Shown here: piece after piece, positions 26,242 to 35,661 of the stretch
How positions within the stretch are numbered: the stretch's first letter is position 1
Layout of the letters: each line of letters opens with the position of its first letter
Assembly: GCF_000369405.1 (NCBI RefSeq)
Contig: NZ_KB849998.1
Span: 62,001 to 126,000 of the forward strand
DNA from: Acinetobacter sp. ANC 3929
GTDB taxonomy: Bacteria > Pseudomonadota > Gammaproteobacteria > Pseudomonadales > Moraxellaceae
DNA: 64,000 bases
Reading direction: 5' to 3'
Notes under the pieces: model-generated
Told to the model about the DNA's origin: nothing
Database searches by the model: none
Seen by the model: the letters and a program-made list of their open reading frames with translations, nothing else
Made by a program: the position numbers and the translations under genes

Positions 26242-28658
26242 TGCCAAATATCCAAGGTCAAAAAAAGTGGTCAGAAATACGTTTGCTTGAAACGCATGAA
26301 CTTGCGCGTGGTGGTATTAATGGTAACTTAAACGAACAAGCTATTGCCCTTGCTGATCGAACTGAATTTTTAAATCAGGAAAAAGCGAACAAGTCTGAAA
26401 TTGTGCAAGGTGTTTTTGAATTTGCTACTTATGCTGAATTTAATTCTACTAAAGCGAATTTACCATTGAACTGTACAGTTGTTATTGGTGAAGAAAACAC
26501 GACTGGTACTGGTACCTGGGGTGTTGGAAATAACAGATGGAATGGATCAACACTAACAAAAAGCAGTTTTGATCCCGTCGAACAAGCGAAGTTATATCCG
26601 AACTCAAACCCCTTGTTTAAGTCAAAATCACTCACGAATACTGATGATTTAAATAATATTCTGACTGCTGGATATTACACAGCATTTGGAAACGGTAATA
26701 CACCAAGTTTAGAAAAGCATTATCCAACAACTCGACCTGGCCATTTACGAATGGATTGGGTTGCAACTGGTTCAACAGGGACAATTGGTTTTCAGTGGTA
26801 CCAATCAGATTTAGGGGAAATTTATTGGCGCAATACGAATACAATAGGTTCGGCTTGGCTAGCATGGCAGCAGATTCTTAAAAAAAGTGATTTAGATTCA
26901 ACCGCAATGGTTAAAACTATCGCTGATGGTACTGATTTAAATACGTTAAAGGTTCGTGGGCAATATGATATTTCTCAGGCCAAAGCATCGACGTTTCTGA
27001 ACTTACCACCTCAAATGATTGAGCAAGAAAATGCCAATGGCGGTGGGACGCTAACTGTTATTAAGAATCCCAACACTTATATAACGCATCAATATTTTGA
27101 TGGTTATGCGGAGTTCGGCAGTTATTTCCGTTCAATGCTGGGCAATGGCACTTGGACACCATGGATTCAATTGGGTCGTAAAGTTACAAAATATAATTAC
27201 AAAGACTTAAACAACTTGTTAACTGTTGGTATTCATTCATGCGCTACTAACGTTTTGGATATATACACACATAATTACCCAGCTGCGGATCAATTTCTTG
27301 TTGAAGTCATGGTAACTGGTAATATTTATCGTCAAGTTGCTTATCAACGTGCAAACAATACAATTTGGACGCGTAGCTATTGGGGCTCAAACGGCTGGCA
27401 ACCCTGGGTTAAAATTGCAAGCCAGTCAGACCTGGACTTATTAAATTCCAAAATAGATGCGAATGCAGCCAAAATTGATACAGCTCGCGCTTCCCTAATT
27501 TTAGTTGAAGCAATCCGTGCAGACATGGCGAATCCATTAAAGCCAACACGTATTAAATTGATTGGTGACTCGATCACGTGGGGGATGGGTAGTTCGGCTG
27601 GGAGCCCAATTGAACCTCGTTATGGCGACCTTTCGGATGTACGAAATACCATCGATACGTCAGTGTCAAAAACGTGGGCAAATTTACTGCGCTCGTGGAT
27701 AGCAAAAGTGTATGGTGATGGTACGGTGACATCAGATTCAGCAGGCAGTGGTTATACAGTTGTACCTTCGTATACGAAATGGTCTGAAATATATAAAGAT
27801 GTAAAAATGACGGCTAAAGATGGATCTATTTCATCTGAAGCATCAAAACTTAGCTTTATCTCTTATGCAGGGGTTGCTCAGTTTAACGGCTCATCAATGA
27901 ATCTTTTAGGACTGAATTACAATAGTTTACGGCCTGTTGAAATGGAATTTACAGTAACATCCGATCATGCCTACATTTGTTATTCTAAACATGCAATCGG
28001 GAATGTTGGTGATTCAATAGACGTGTATGTTGATGACGTCTTCCACAGTAATTTCGTGTATTACGATGCGGTTACAGATCACAATGCTCAGTACAAAGTA
28101 AATTTTAATACTTTCGGCACGCATAAAGTTAAAATCCGGAATGTGTCTACAGGTACGTTGTCGTATGCAGTCATTTGGGGATTGCGTGTAGATAAACGTA
28201 TCTATGTTGTAAACGATGGAATAATTGGTTCAACAACCAAGTCTTGGCTTGATAAAAATCTATTTGATGCATCTGTGACATCAGCAGATGATTTTGTATT
28301 CATGATGCTTGGCACCAATGATCGTGCAGCGATTGGTGGTCCGGATGGTTATTATAAAAGACTCGGTGAATGTTTAGCGAAAATCAAGGCATTGGCTCCA
28401 AGATCGCATGTAATCATTATGAGCTCAACTTTTGCTGCAAATGAAAACACTGGCACTTACAAATTTAATATGCGTGATGTTGATTCATTGTCTAGAAAAT
28501 TTGCTTTCGCTAATAACCTAAAGTTTATTAGTCATTACACTTATTGCGCTCAAAAACTACTTGATGCTGAATCAATCTGGTCCGATGGATTACATCTAAA
28601 TGACACCGGAAACCGACTTTATTTTGAAAATATTATTAACAACTTATTCAATAATTAA
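26241..28658 (+). CDS. Tail spike/fibre with pyocin-knob repeats and SGNH hydrolase domain
   Basis: An 805-aa receptor-binding protein. Residues 1-60 are the attachment part common to such fibres. Residues about 125-395 hold about three pyocin-knob-like repeats (e.g. DLNNILTAGYYTAFGNG ... SAWLAWQQIL). From about 435 to the end is an SGNH/GDSL hydrolase: block I IGDSITWG with Ser444, block III-like GTND (691-694), and block V DGLHLN with Asp782 and His785. Such domains often remove acyl groups from capsule or O-antigen sugars, which is the inferred role here. P2 has no gene here; this one is inserted between I and H. The coding sequence is richer in AT than its neighbours, suggesting recent exchange. 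Confidence 0.85.
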   Translation: MPNIQGQKKWSEIRLLETHELARGGINGNLNEQAIALADRTEFLNQEKANKSEIVQGVFEFATYAEFNSTKANLPLNCTVVIGEENTTGTGTWGVGNNRWNGSTLTKSSFDPVEQAKLYPNSNPLFKSKSLTNTDDLNNILTAGYYTAFGNGNTPSLEKHYPTTRPGHLRMDWVATGSTGTIGFQWYQSDLGEIYWRNTNTIGSAWLAWQQILKKSDLDSTAMVKTIADGTDLNTLKVRGQYDISQAKASTFLNLPPQMIEQENANGGGTLTVIKNPNTYITHQYFDGYAEFGSYFRSMLGNGTWTPWIQLGRKVTKYNYKDLNNLLTVGIHSCATNVLDIYTHNYPAADQFLVEVMVTGNIYRQVAYQRANNTIWTRSYWGSNGWQPWVKIASQSDLDLLNSKIDANAAKIDTARASLILVEAIRADMANPLKPTRIKLIGDSITWGMGSSAGSPIEPRYGDLSDVRNTIDTSVSKTWANLLRSWIAKVYGDGTVTSDSAGSGYTVVPSYTKWSEIYKDVKMTAKDGSISSEASKLSFISYAGVAQFNGSSMNLLGLNYNSLRPVEMEFTVTSDHAYICYSKHAIGNVGDSIDVYVDDVFHSNFVYYDAVTDHNAQYKVNFNTFGTHKVKIRNVSTGTLSYAVIWGLRVDKRIYVVNDGIIGSTTKSWLDKNLFDASVTSADDFVFMMLGTNDRAAIGGPDGYYKRLGECLAKIKALAPRSHVIIMSSTFAANENTGTYKFNMRDVDSLSRKFAFANNLKFISHYTYCAQKLLDAESIWSDGLHLNDTGNRLYFENIINNLFNN

Positions 28659-28669
28659 TCGGTGAGAAA

Positions 28670-30061
28670 ATGAACTACAAAACCATTTACACAGCCACTG
28701 GCCTTGCCCTCGTTTCTCAGGCCGTCAGCCAGCAACGCACCATCGAACTCACCCACTTCGCTGTGGGTGATGGCCGTGGCAACACCATTGAACCAGTCGA
28801 GTCTATGACTCAACTGGTGCGTGAAAAATATCGCGCAACCATTAACCGCATTTATCAAGACCCTGAAAACGAAAATAAATACACCGCTGAAATGATTATT
28901 CCAGTGACAGTTGAAGGCTTCGTTGTTCGTGAAATCGCATTATTTGATCGTAATGGCAATATGGTGCTGGTCGGCAATACACCTGAAGTCCATAAACCGA
29001 CACTTGCAGAAGGTGTCACACAAGATTCGGTTTATCGAATTCCATTTGTCATTTCAAACCCTGAAGTACTTGAACTAAACTTTGACCCGAATGTGATCAT
29101 TGCTACGCATCAATGGATCCTGAATACGCTGACACCTGCAACCATGTTTCCTGGTGGAACAAATGGTCAGGTACTCAAGAAAAAATCCAATGCCGATGGT
29201 GATACTGAATGGGCAGATGCTGGATCAGCTGAAGTATTCGTCAACACCATTGAAGAAGAACAGTCACTTGTGGCTGATCAACTCATTGTCGATCTCAGTA
29301 CAACCACAACCACTGGTGCTGCTGTTTATATCAATGGCGACCGTATTACCAACAAAGCCGGTGCAGATGGCTGGCTTGCAACCACACCCACACGCATTAC
29401 TTTAGGCAAAGCTTATCCTGGTGCAAAAATCCTAATCGTTCAGAATGAGCCGCTAGGTGCTGCACCCTACCCATTGGCACAGAAAAACAACTTATCAGAT
29501 GTACTGAATAAACCTTTGGCACGTCAAAACTTAGGTGTTATGAGTGCAGATGAAGCCAAATTTAATGACTGTCCACCAGGCACAGTTGTCACATTGGCTT
29601 CGCAAAATATTCCGACTGGCTATCGTTTATTAAAATGTAACGGTGCAGCATATTCGCGTACTGCTTATGCGGATTTATTTGCAGCAATTGGCACATCTTA
29701 TGGGGCAGGAGATGGCGTAAATACATTTAACGTGCCTGATGCACGTGGTGAATTTCCACGTTTTGCCGATGACGGTCGTGGTGTTGATGCTGGGCGTGTC
29801 GTCGGAAGTAAACAATCACAGCAAGTACTGAAGCATAAACATCACTCTTTGGGTGAAAACTATGTAAACAGCATGTGGCATTTTGGACGCTCTGCTAAAA
29901 ATGGCTATTTAGGCTCAAATGGTGGTTTAGACCGAGACAACTATCTTTACTACACCAGCGATGGCACTGAATACGATGGCGACAATCCAAACCCAACTGG
30001 CACAGTGGGTAATGAAAACCGTCCACGTAACATCGCACTACTTGCCTGCATTCGATATTAA
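28670..30061 (+). CDS. H: Tail fibre protein (P2 gpH-like) with collar domain
   Basis: A 463-aa fibre. The first 150 residues are the conserved phage tail-collar/fibre attachment domain (YKTIYTATGLALVSQAV ... ELTHFAVGDGRG). A variable shaft follows, and the C-terminal third carries a phage tail collar domain (IPTGYRLLKCNGAAYSR ... FNVPDARGEFPR) and the usual end ENRPRNIALLACIRY. It is the normal P2-position fibre, so the phage carries two different receptor-binding proteins. The small assembly gene follows after 10 bp. Confidence 0.88.
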   Translation: MNYKTIYTATGLALVSQAVSQQRTIELTHFAVGDGRGNTIEPVESMTQLVREKYRATINRIYQDPENENKYTAEMIIPVTVEGFVVREIALFDRNGNMVLVGNTPEVHKPTLAEGVTQDSVYRIPFVISNPEVLELNFDPNVIIATHQWILNTLTPATMFPGGTNGQVLKKKSNADGDTEWADAGSAEVFVNTIEEEQSLVADQLIVDLSTTTTTGAAVYINGDRITNKAGADGWLATTPTRITLGKAYPGAKILIVQNEPLGAAPYPLAQKNNLSDVLNKPLARQNLGVMSADEAKFNDCPPGTVVTLASQNIPTGYRLLKCNGAAYSRTAYADLFAAIGTSYGAGDGVNTFNVPDARGEFPRFADDGRGVDAGRVVGSKQSQQVLKHKHHSLGENYVNSMWHFGRSAKNGYLGSNGGLDRDNYLYYTSDGTEYDGDNPNPTGTVGNENRPRNIALLACIRY

Positions 30062-30071
30062 GGAATAGATA

Positions 30072-30356
30072 ATGAATCAGATGACCGTGTATCAAACCAA
30101 TTATTCTGGGCTGTTTGTCGGTGAAACGGTGGCAGATGAATCGCCACTTGAACCGGGTGTATTTGCCATCCCTGCAGGCTGTGTCGAAACTGCACCACCA
30201 TCGACGTGGCCAGACGACCAATGGCCACGCTGGAACGGTTTTAAATGGGAACTCATCCAAAAGCCTGAAGTTCAGCAAGCGGTATCACCAGAAGAAAAGC
30301 TGGCTGAGTTTTTGGCACAAAATCCCGATGTCATGTCTTTAATTAACGCCAAATAG
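30072..30356 (+). CDS. Short tail fibre assembly protein (gpG-like position)
   Basis: A 94-aa protein in the position of P2 gpG, the fibre chaperone, but about half its length. It contains the segment PSTWPDDQWPRWNGFKWELI, common in small fibre-assembly and fibre-adjacent proteins, and ends in a charged helix (EEKLAEFLAQNPDVMSLIN). The start is 10 bp behind H. Its chaperone role is inferred from position. Confidence 0.65.
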   Translation: MNQMTVYQTNYSGLFVGETVADESPLEPGVFAIPAGCVETAPPSTWPDDQWPRWNGFKWELIQKPEVQQAVSPEEKLAEFLAQNPDVMSLINAK

Positions 30357-30363
30357 TTTGTAA

Positions 30364-30385
30364 TTGTATAAACCTAGTTTCACAA
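30364..30385. promoter_or_regulatory. Late-operon dyad 3 (candidate Ogr site), upstream of FI
   Basis: TTGT-N14-ACAA. On the minus strand it matches the dyad upstream of V at 21 of 22 positions, i.e. it is inverted relative to that copy. It stands 78 bp before the FI start. A TAAACT at 30408-30413 is a possible -10 box. Confidence 0.65.
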
Positions 30386-30418
30386 TTTCCGAAACTTAAC
30401 ACTGCCTTAAACTAATGC

Positions 30419-30462
30419 AAGCCTGTCTATTGAATTAAAACCTCCAATAACAGGCTTTTTTT
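30419..30462 (+). terminator. Terminator abutting the FI start codon
   Basis: AAGCCTGT and ACAGGCTT form an 8-bp stem with a 23-nt loop, followed by seven T that end directly at the FI ATG (30463). It should end the V-to-fibre transcript. The FI transcript, if started near 30420, would lack most of the 5' arm and so escape termination. Confidence 0.7.
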
Positions 30463-31632
30463 ATGGCAGATTATCATCACGGTCTGCGTGTCTTAGAAAT
30501 TAATGAAGGCACCCGACCAATCCGAACCATTGCAACTGCTGTTCAGGGCTTAGTTGCGACTGCAGAAGATGCAGATCCACTTGTATTCCCACTGGATACA
30601 CCAGTACTACTCACCAACATTCAAGCTGCTGTGGCCAAAGCTGGCACATCAGGCACATTAAAAACTGCACTTCAAGCGATGGCCAATCAAACCAACTCAC
30701 TTTGTGTGGTGGTTCGTGTGGCAGCTGCTGCAGAAGAAGCTGCCCAAACTGCAAATGTCGTGGGTACAGTGACTGCACAAGGCAAATACACTGGCTTAAA
30801 AGCATTACTCACAGCCAAAACCAAGTTGGGTGTTCAGCCACGTATCATTGGCGCACCTGGTCTTGATACTCAAGCGGTAGCCACTGAACTTGCTGTCATT
30901 GCACCAAAACTTCGTGCATTTGCTTATGCCTATGCATGGGGATGTCAAACCAAAGAAGAAGTGGTGGCATATCGTGATGCATTTGCTTCACGCGAACTTA
31001 TGATCATTTGGCCAAACTTTGTGGCGTTTAATGTCGATACAGCACAAACCGAAACCGTTCCAGCGGTGGCATGTGCAATGGGCTTACGTGCCAAGATCGA
31101 CAATGAAATTGGCTGGCACAAAACCTTATCCAACGTTGCTGTTCAAGGTGTCACTGGTATCGATGCCGATGTCACTTGGGATCTGCAAGACCCTGCGACT
31201 GATGCTGGTTATCTCAACAGCAATCAAATCACCACGCTGATTCAACAAGATGGCTTCCGTTTCTGGGGATCACGTACTTGTTCTGACGATCCTTTATTCC
31301 CATTCGAGAACTACACACGTACTGCACAAATCATGGCAGATACGATTGCTGAAGCGCATATGTGGGCAATCGATAAACCAATGCATCCGTCATTGGTCAC
31401 AGACATGATTGAAGGGATCAAGTCAAAACAGCGTGAATGGACACGTCTTGGTTATCTCATGGGTGGCGATTCTTGGTATGACCCTGAGTCAAACAGCAAA
31501 GAAACGCTGAAAGATGGTCAGCTCAATATTGACTATGACTATACGCCAGTGCCACCGCTTGAAGATCTTCGTTTCCGTCAGCGCATCACAGACAGCTATT
31601 TGGCTGATTTCGCTGCTTCGATTACAGCATAA
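30463..31632 (+). CDS. FI: Tail sheath protein (P2 gpFI family)
   Basis: A 389-aa contractile sheath subunit. It begins [32 protein letters not shown], the usual P2 sheath start, and contains [18 protein letters not shown] and [40 protein letters not shown]. The ATG sits straight after the T-run of a terminator; AGG lies about 8 nt upstream. It is followed by the tube gene after 11 bp. Confidence 0.95.
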   Translation: MADYHHGLRVLEINEGTRPIRTIATAVQGLVATAEDADPLVFPLDTPVLLTNIQAAVAKAGTSGTLKTALQAMANQTNSLCVVVRVAAAAEEAAQTANVVGTVTAQGKYTGLKALLTAKTKLGVQPRIIGAPGLDTQAVATELAVIAPKLRAFAYAYAWGCQTKEEVVAYRDAFASRELMIIWPNFVAFNVDTAQTETVPAVACAMGLRAKIDNEIGWHKTLSNVAVQGVTGIDADVTWDLQDPATDAGYLNSNQITTLIQQDGFRFWGSRTCSDDPLFPFENYTRTAQIMADTIAEAHMWAIDKPMHPSLVTDMIEGIKSKQREWTRLGYLMGGDSWYDPESNSKETLKDGQLNIDYDYTPVPPLEDLRFRQRITDSYLADFAASITA

Positions 31633-31643
31633 GGAATTAACGC

Positions 31644-32159
31644 ATGGGATTACCTAGCAAACTCAAGAACATGAACCTTTTCAATGAAGGTGAAAGTTAT
31701 TTAGGTGAAATCAAAACCGTGGTTTTACCCAAATTAGGTCGTAAAACTGAAGATTACCGTGGTGGCGGTATGAATGGCACAGTCAAAACAGACATGGGTA
31801 TGTCTGATGATGGCTTGGTGCTTGAATCCACATTCGGTGGTTTAGACCTGCTCACATTACGCCAGTACGGTATGGAAAAGATCGATGGCGTGTACATGCG
31901 TTTTACTGGTGCTTATCAGCGTGATGACACTGGTGAAGTCGATGCAGTCGAAGTCGTGGTTCGTGGTCGTCATGAGGAAATTGATGGCGGTGATTCTGAA
32001 CCAGGTGAAGACACTGAACATAAAGTCGTGACCAACTGTGTTTATTACAAACTGACTGTAAACGGCAAAGTTGAGGTCGAAATTGACATTCTAGGCTTCA
32101 AAGAAGTGATTGACGGTGTTGATCGCTTAGCGAAGCAACGTAACGCATTAGGCATTTAA
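31644..32159 (+). CDS. FII: Major tail tube protein (P2 gpFII family)
   Basis: A 171-aa inner tube subunit. Typical features are GLPSKLKNMNLFNEGESYLGEIKTVVLPKLGRKTEDYRGGGMNG and YYKLTVNGKVEVEIDILGFKEVI. It is co-transcribed with the sheath gene; a terminator follows directly. Confidence 0.95.
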   Translation: MGLPSKLKNMNLFNEGESYLGEIKTVVLPKLGRKTEDYRGGGMNGTVKTDMGMSDDGLVLESTFGGLDLLTLRQYGMEKIDGVYMRFTGAYQRDDTGEVDAVEVVVRGRHEEIDGGDSEPGEDTEHKVVTNCVYYKLTVNGKVEVEIDILGFKEVIDGVDRLAKQRNALGI

Positions 32160-32169
32160 GTTTTCCTAC

Positions 32170-32204
32170 CCTTGCATGAACAACGTTTTGTGCAAGGTTT
32201 TTTT
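32170..32204 (+). terminator. Terminator after the tube gene
   Basis: CCTTGCA and TGCAAGG form a 7-bp stem with a 14-nt loop, followed by seven T. It probably lowers expression of the E-T-U-D genes relative to the abundant sheath and tube proteins. Confidence 0.75.
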
Positions 32205-32230
32205 AATTTGTCACTTTTTAGGAATGCAGC

Positions 32231-32602
32231 ATGAATACTCAAGACCAAGACAACGTTCAAACCTTGACTGAAGATCAAGCATTGAATCAAAAAGCCATTC
32301 AAAATCCAAATGAAGAAACCGTTCAGCTCGAACAGTTCATTCAGTTTGGCGGTACCACAATTACAGAAATCAAAATTCGCAAACCGAATGTCAAAGCACT
32401 CAGCGGTGTCAGCCTGCAGGCAATCTATCAACATGATGTCAATGCATTAATCAAAGTACTTCCGCGTGTCACCACACCAGCACTAACAGCACAGCAAGTC
32501 CTTGAACTTGATCCAGTCGACTTTGCACAGCTTGGAGGTCACTTGGTCACTTTTTTGTACCCGAAGGATCTGCAGAAAGCGATCAAAGAGGAACAACAAT
32601 AA
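32231..32602 (+). CDS. E: Tail assembly chaperone E (P2 gpE family)
   Basis: A 123-aa tail assembly chaperone that coats the tape measure protein during tail building. The family core is VQLEQFIQFGGTTITEIKIRKPNVKALSGVSLQAI, and the end is LGGHLVTFLYPKDLQKAIKEEQQ. An AGGA lies 7 nt before the ATG. The 3' part contains the T TTT TTG slippery site, from which a longer product is made. Confidence 0.9.
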   Translation: MNTQDQDNVQTLTEDQALNQKAIQNPNEETVQLEQFIQFGGTTITEIKIRKPNVKALSGVSLQAIYQHDVNALIKVLPRVTTPALTAQQVLELDPVDFAQLGGHLVTFLYPKDLQKAIKEEQQ

Positions 32603-32745
32603 AACTGGTCGATGAAGTAGATGAAGCAATTGCAAATATTGCCTGCATCTTTCATTGGCCACCCAGCGCATACGATGACATGGACATTATCGAATTGAGT
32701 AAATGGCATCACCTTGCGCTGAAGCGTCACCAAACCAACGTGTAA
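32231..32745 (+). CDS. E+E' frameshift product (tail assembly chaperone, long form)
   Basis: At 32551-32557 stands T TTT TTG in the register needed for a -1 slip (TTT and TTG are zero-frame codons of E). After the slip the frame stays open to TAA at 32743-32745 and adds a C-terminal domain with IFHWPPSAYDDMDIIELSKWHHLALKRH, which is the P2 gpE' type motif. P2 uses the same heptamer in the same gene pair. The long form (about 171 aa) is thus expected at a low ratio to E. It ends 12 bp before the tape measure gene. Confidence 0.88.
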
Positions 32746-32757
32746 ACGAGTCCACCA

Positions 32758-35214
32758 ATGTCAAAACTAAAATTAGAAGTCCTATTCAACGCTACTGACA
32801 AAGTATCTGGACCCATCAAAACAATCATTGGTGGCTCAAAATCTATGGCAGCTGCCTTAAAAAAAACCAATACGGAATTAAAAGATTTAGAGTCACAGCA
32901 ACGTAAGATTTCAGGCTTTCGTCAACTCACCTCTCAGTCAGAAAAGACAGCACAGTCACTGGCCAAAAACAAAGAGACGATTGCTGAATTAAAACAAGCC
33001 TTAAAAATTAATCCTGAAGCACAGGAAACCGTGACTGCTTTGGCACGTGCTGAAGCTGCACATAAACGCCTGATGGCAGTACAAAAAAGCCAAAGTAAAG
33101 AACTGACTGGCATGGCACAGGAGTTCAACAAAGCTGGCATTCAGATGGATCGGCTCAATGAAGAAGAATCGGATCTCAAAAATAAGATTCATCTGACCAC
33201 CATGGAGCTGAACAAACAAAAAGAAGCCTTAGGCAAACATGAAGAAGCCCAGAAGAAATACGAAAAGATGCAGGCACGAATGGGCAAAGCCAATGAAATG
33301 GCAAAAAAAGGTCTGATGATTGCCGGTGCTGGTGCTGCATCACTAGCAGTACCAGTCAAAATTGCCATCGATTATGAGTCAGCCATGGCAGACGTGGCCA
33401 AAGTCGTGGACGGTTTAAAAGATGAAGCCGGCAAAATCACACCAGCTTATACAACCATGTCCAATCAGATCCTTGAAATGACCACACGTCTACCGATGGC
33501 AGCCAAAGACATTGCAGCCATTGTTGCTGCTGGTGCTCAGTCAGGTATTGCTAAAAATGAATTACTTGGCTTTGCTGAATCGGCTGTAAAAATGGGTGTG
33601 GCCTTTGATATTACGGCAGATCAAGCTGGTCAAAGCATGGCAGAAATGCGTGCAGCATTCAGAATGAATCAACCTGAAGTGGTTGCATTGGCAGATAAAA
33701 TCAATTTATTAGGAAATACAAATAACCAGAATGCACCAAAAATTATGGAAGTCGTTCAGCGGATCGGTGCACTGGGTGAAGTTGGTGGTTTTGCTGCAAG
33801 TTCAGTTGCTGCCATGGCTGCATCTTTGACCGCTGTTGAGCCAGAAGTAGCGGCAACAGGGATCAAGAATATGATCCTTGCCTTGACCAAAGGTGAATCA
33901 GCCACCAAAGGTCAATCAGCTGCATTTAAAAAGCTTGGTCTGGATAGTGTTCAAGTATCTAAAGACATGCAAAAAAATGCCGAAGCAACTGTGGCCAAGG
34001 TCATCGAGGGCATTCAAAAACTCGAAAAACATGAACAGGTGGCGATTACCAATGAACTGTTTGGCTCTGAAGCTTTGCCTATTGTGATGCAGTATTCGCA
34101 AGGTTTGGAACTACTAAAAACCAATCTTGATGCAGTATCAAATGCCAGTAAATATGCTGGATCGATGGAAGCTGAATATGCATCACGTGCTGCAACAACA
34201 GCCAACAATATTCAATTGGCCAAGAACCACATGGCAGCCTTAGGCATCACCATTGGTAATGTTCTATTACCTGGTGTGAATTCTATGATTGGCAGCTTTA
34301 ATGGTGTCATGAGTGCCGTTCAAAAATGGTCACAGGCGAACCCTGGTCTGTCATCTGGTTTAGTCAAAATTGCGATTGGTGCCATTGCCATTGTGGGTGG
34401 TCTGTCTGCCCTATCGATTGGCTTAATTGCTGTTTTTGGTCCAATGATGATGGTCGGTCGCGCATTTGGTGTAGTCGCTATGGCAGCACGTGCCATGAGC
34501 ATGGCTTTACTCACCAACCCAATTACATGGATTGTACTTGCCATTGCCGGTGCTGCATTCCTGATTTATAAGAACTGGGCACCCATTTCAGCATTCTTTG
34601 TTGGCATCTGGACAACTATCAAAACAGCATTCAATGGTGGCATTCGTGGCATTTCTGCACTGATTGTCAACTGGTCCCCAATTGGTCTGTTTTACATGGC
34701 ATTTGCAAAAGTACTGTCATGGTTCGGTGTAGATCTGCCTGCCAAGTTCACCGGCTTTGGTGCCATGATTTTGGAAGGACTCAAAAACGGTATTTTATCC
34801 AAGGTCAATGCCGTCAAAGATGCCATCACCGGTGCTGTCAGTGGTGTCATTGATAAAGCCAAGGGCATTCTAGGCATTCATTCTCCTTCACGTGTCTTTA
34901 TGGGTATTGGTGGCTATACCATGCAAGGTATGGCCAACGGTATTGCCAATGCAAACAACTTACCAGTGGCAGCAACCACCACCGCCACGCAAGGTGTAGT
35001 CGACACAGCCGTCAAAACAAAACCAGTCAAACCAATCTCAATGGGTGGCGGATCTGCAAAGTCATTCGTCAGCAATGACACGATTAATATCACTATCCAA
35101 GCCAAAGATGGTTCTTTCGTGAAAGGTACAGCTGAAGCCTTGCGTCAAGAATTACAACGTGTAGTTCAAGAAGAACAAAACGCAAAACGTAAATTTTTAA
35201 CAGACACGGAGTAA
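32758..35214 (+). CDS. T: Tail tape measure protein (P2 gpT family)
   Basis: An 818-aa protein that fixes tail length. The N-terminal 180 residues are helical and charged (coiled coil). A TP901-type core follows (IDYESAMADVAKVVDGLKDEAG ... GAQSGIAKNELLGFAESAVKMGVAFD). Several hydrophobic helices lie between about 530 and 640 (GLVKIAIGAIAIVGGLSALSI), and IHSPSRVFMGIGGYTMQGMANGI near the end is a common tape-measure segment. It follows E/E' by 12 bp. Confidence 0.94.
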   Translation: MSKLKLEVLFNATDKVSGPIKTIIGGSKSMAAALKKTNTELKDLESQQRKISGFRQLTSQSEKTAQSLAKNKETIAELKQALKINPEAQETVTALARAEAAHKRLMAVQKSQSKELTGMAQEFNKAGIQMDRLNEEESDLKNKIHLTTMELNKQKEALGKHEEAQKKYEKMQARMGKANEMAKKGLMIAGAGAASLAVPVKIAIDYESAMADVAKVVDGLKDEAGKITPAYTTMSNQILEMTTRLPMAAKDIAAIVAAGAQSGIAKNELLGFAESAVKMGVAFDITADQAGQSMAEMRAAFRMNQPEVVALADKINLLGNTNNQNAPKIMEVVQRIGALGEVGGFAASSVAAMAASLTAVEPEVAATGIKNMILALTKGESATKGQSAAFKKLGLDSVQVSKDMQKNAEATVAKVIEGIQKLEKHEQVAITNELFGSEALPIVMQYSQGLELLKTNLDAVSNASKYAGSMEAEYASRAATTANNIQLAKNHMAALGITIGNVLLPGVNSMIGSFNGVMSAVQKWSQANPGLSSGLVKIAIGAIAIVGGLSALSIGLIAVFGPMMMVGRAFGVVAMAARAMSMALLTNPITWIVLAIAGAAFLIYKNWAPISAFFVGIWTTIKTAFNGGIRGISALIVNWSPIGLFYMAFAKVLSWFGVDLPAKFTGFGAMILEGLKNGILSKVNAVKDAITGAVSGVIDKAKGILGIHSPSRVFMGIGGYTMQGMANGIANANNLPVAATTTATQGVVDTAVKTKPVKPISMGGGSAKSFVSNDTINITIQAKDGSFVKGTAEALRQELQRVVQEEQNAKRKFLTDTE

Positions 35215-35220
35215 AGACAC

Positions 35221-35661
35221 ATGATGATGGCTTTGGGCATGTTCGTGTTTTCACTACGCACAGCCTCATATCAAGAATTAAAACGTGTCACCAACTGGCG
35301 ACATCCGTCCAATAGTCGTGTTGGTGCTGCACCTGCTTATCAGTTTGTGGGCAAGGGTGAAGATACCATCACCCTGCAAGGGGTGATTTATCACGAGATC
35401 ACCGGCAGTCGAAACACTTTGGACATCGTGCGTCAAATGGGTGACACCGGTAAAGCCTATACCCTCATTGAAGGCACAGGCAAAATTTATGGCTTGGTCA
35501 TCATCAATGACCTAGAAGAAGGTAAAACTTTTTTCTTCAAAGATGGTGCAGCACGTAAAACAGAATTCACCATCAAACTGACCATCGTTCGCGACTGGCA
35601 ACCGAGCATTCTGGGCACACTGGTTGGCATGGGCATTGGTGCATTGAATAGGATCTTGTAA
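35221..35661 (+). CDS. U: Tail protein U (P2 gpU family)
   Basis: A 146-aa tail terminator/tip-associated protein. Family features are MALGMFVFSLRTASYQELKR, NSRVGAAPAYQFVGKGEDTITLQGVIYHEITG and FTIKLTIVRDW. Two adjacent methionines give alternative starts at 35221 and 35224. It lies between T (6 bp) and D, sharing one base with D. Confidence 0.93.
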   Translation: MMMALGMFVFSLRTASYQELKRVTNWRHPSNSRVGAAPAYQFVGKGEDTITLQGVIYHEITGSRNTLDIVRQMGDTGKAYTLIEGTGKIYGLVIINDLEEGKTFFFKDGAARKTEFTIKLTIVRDWQPSILGTLVGMGIGALNRIL

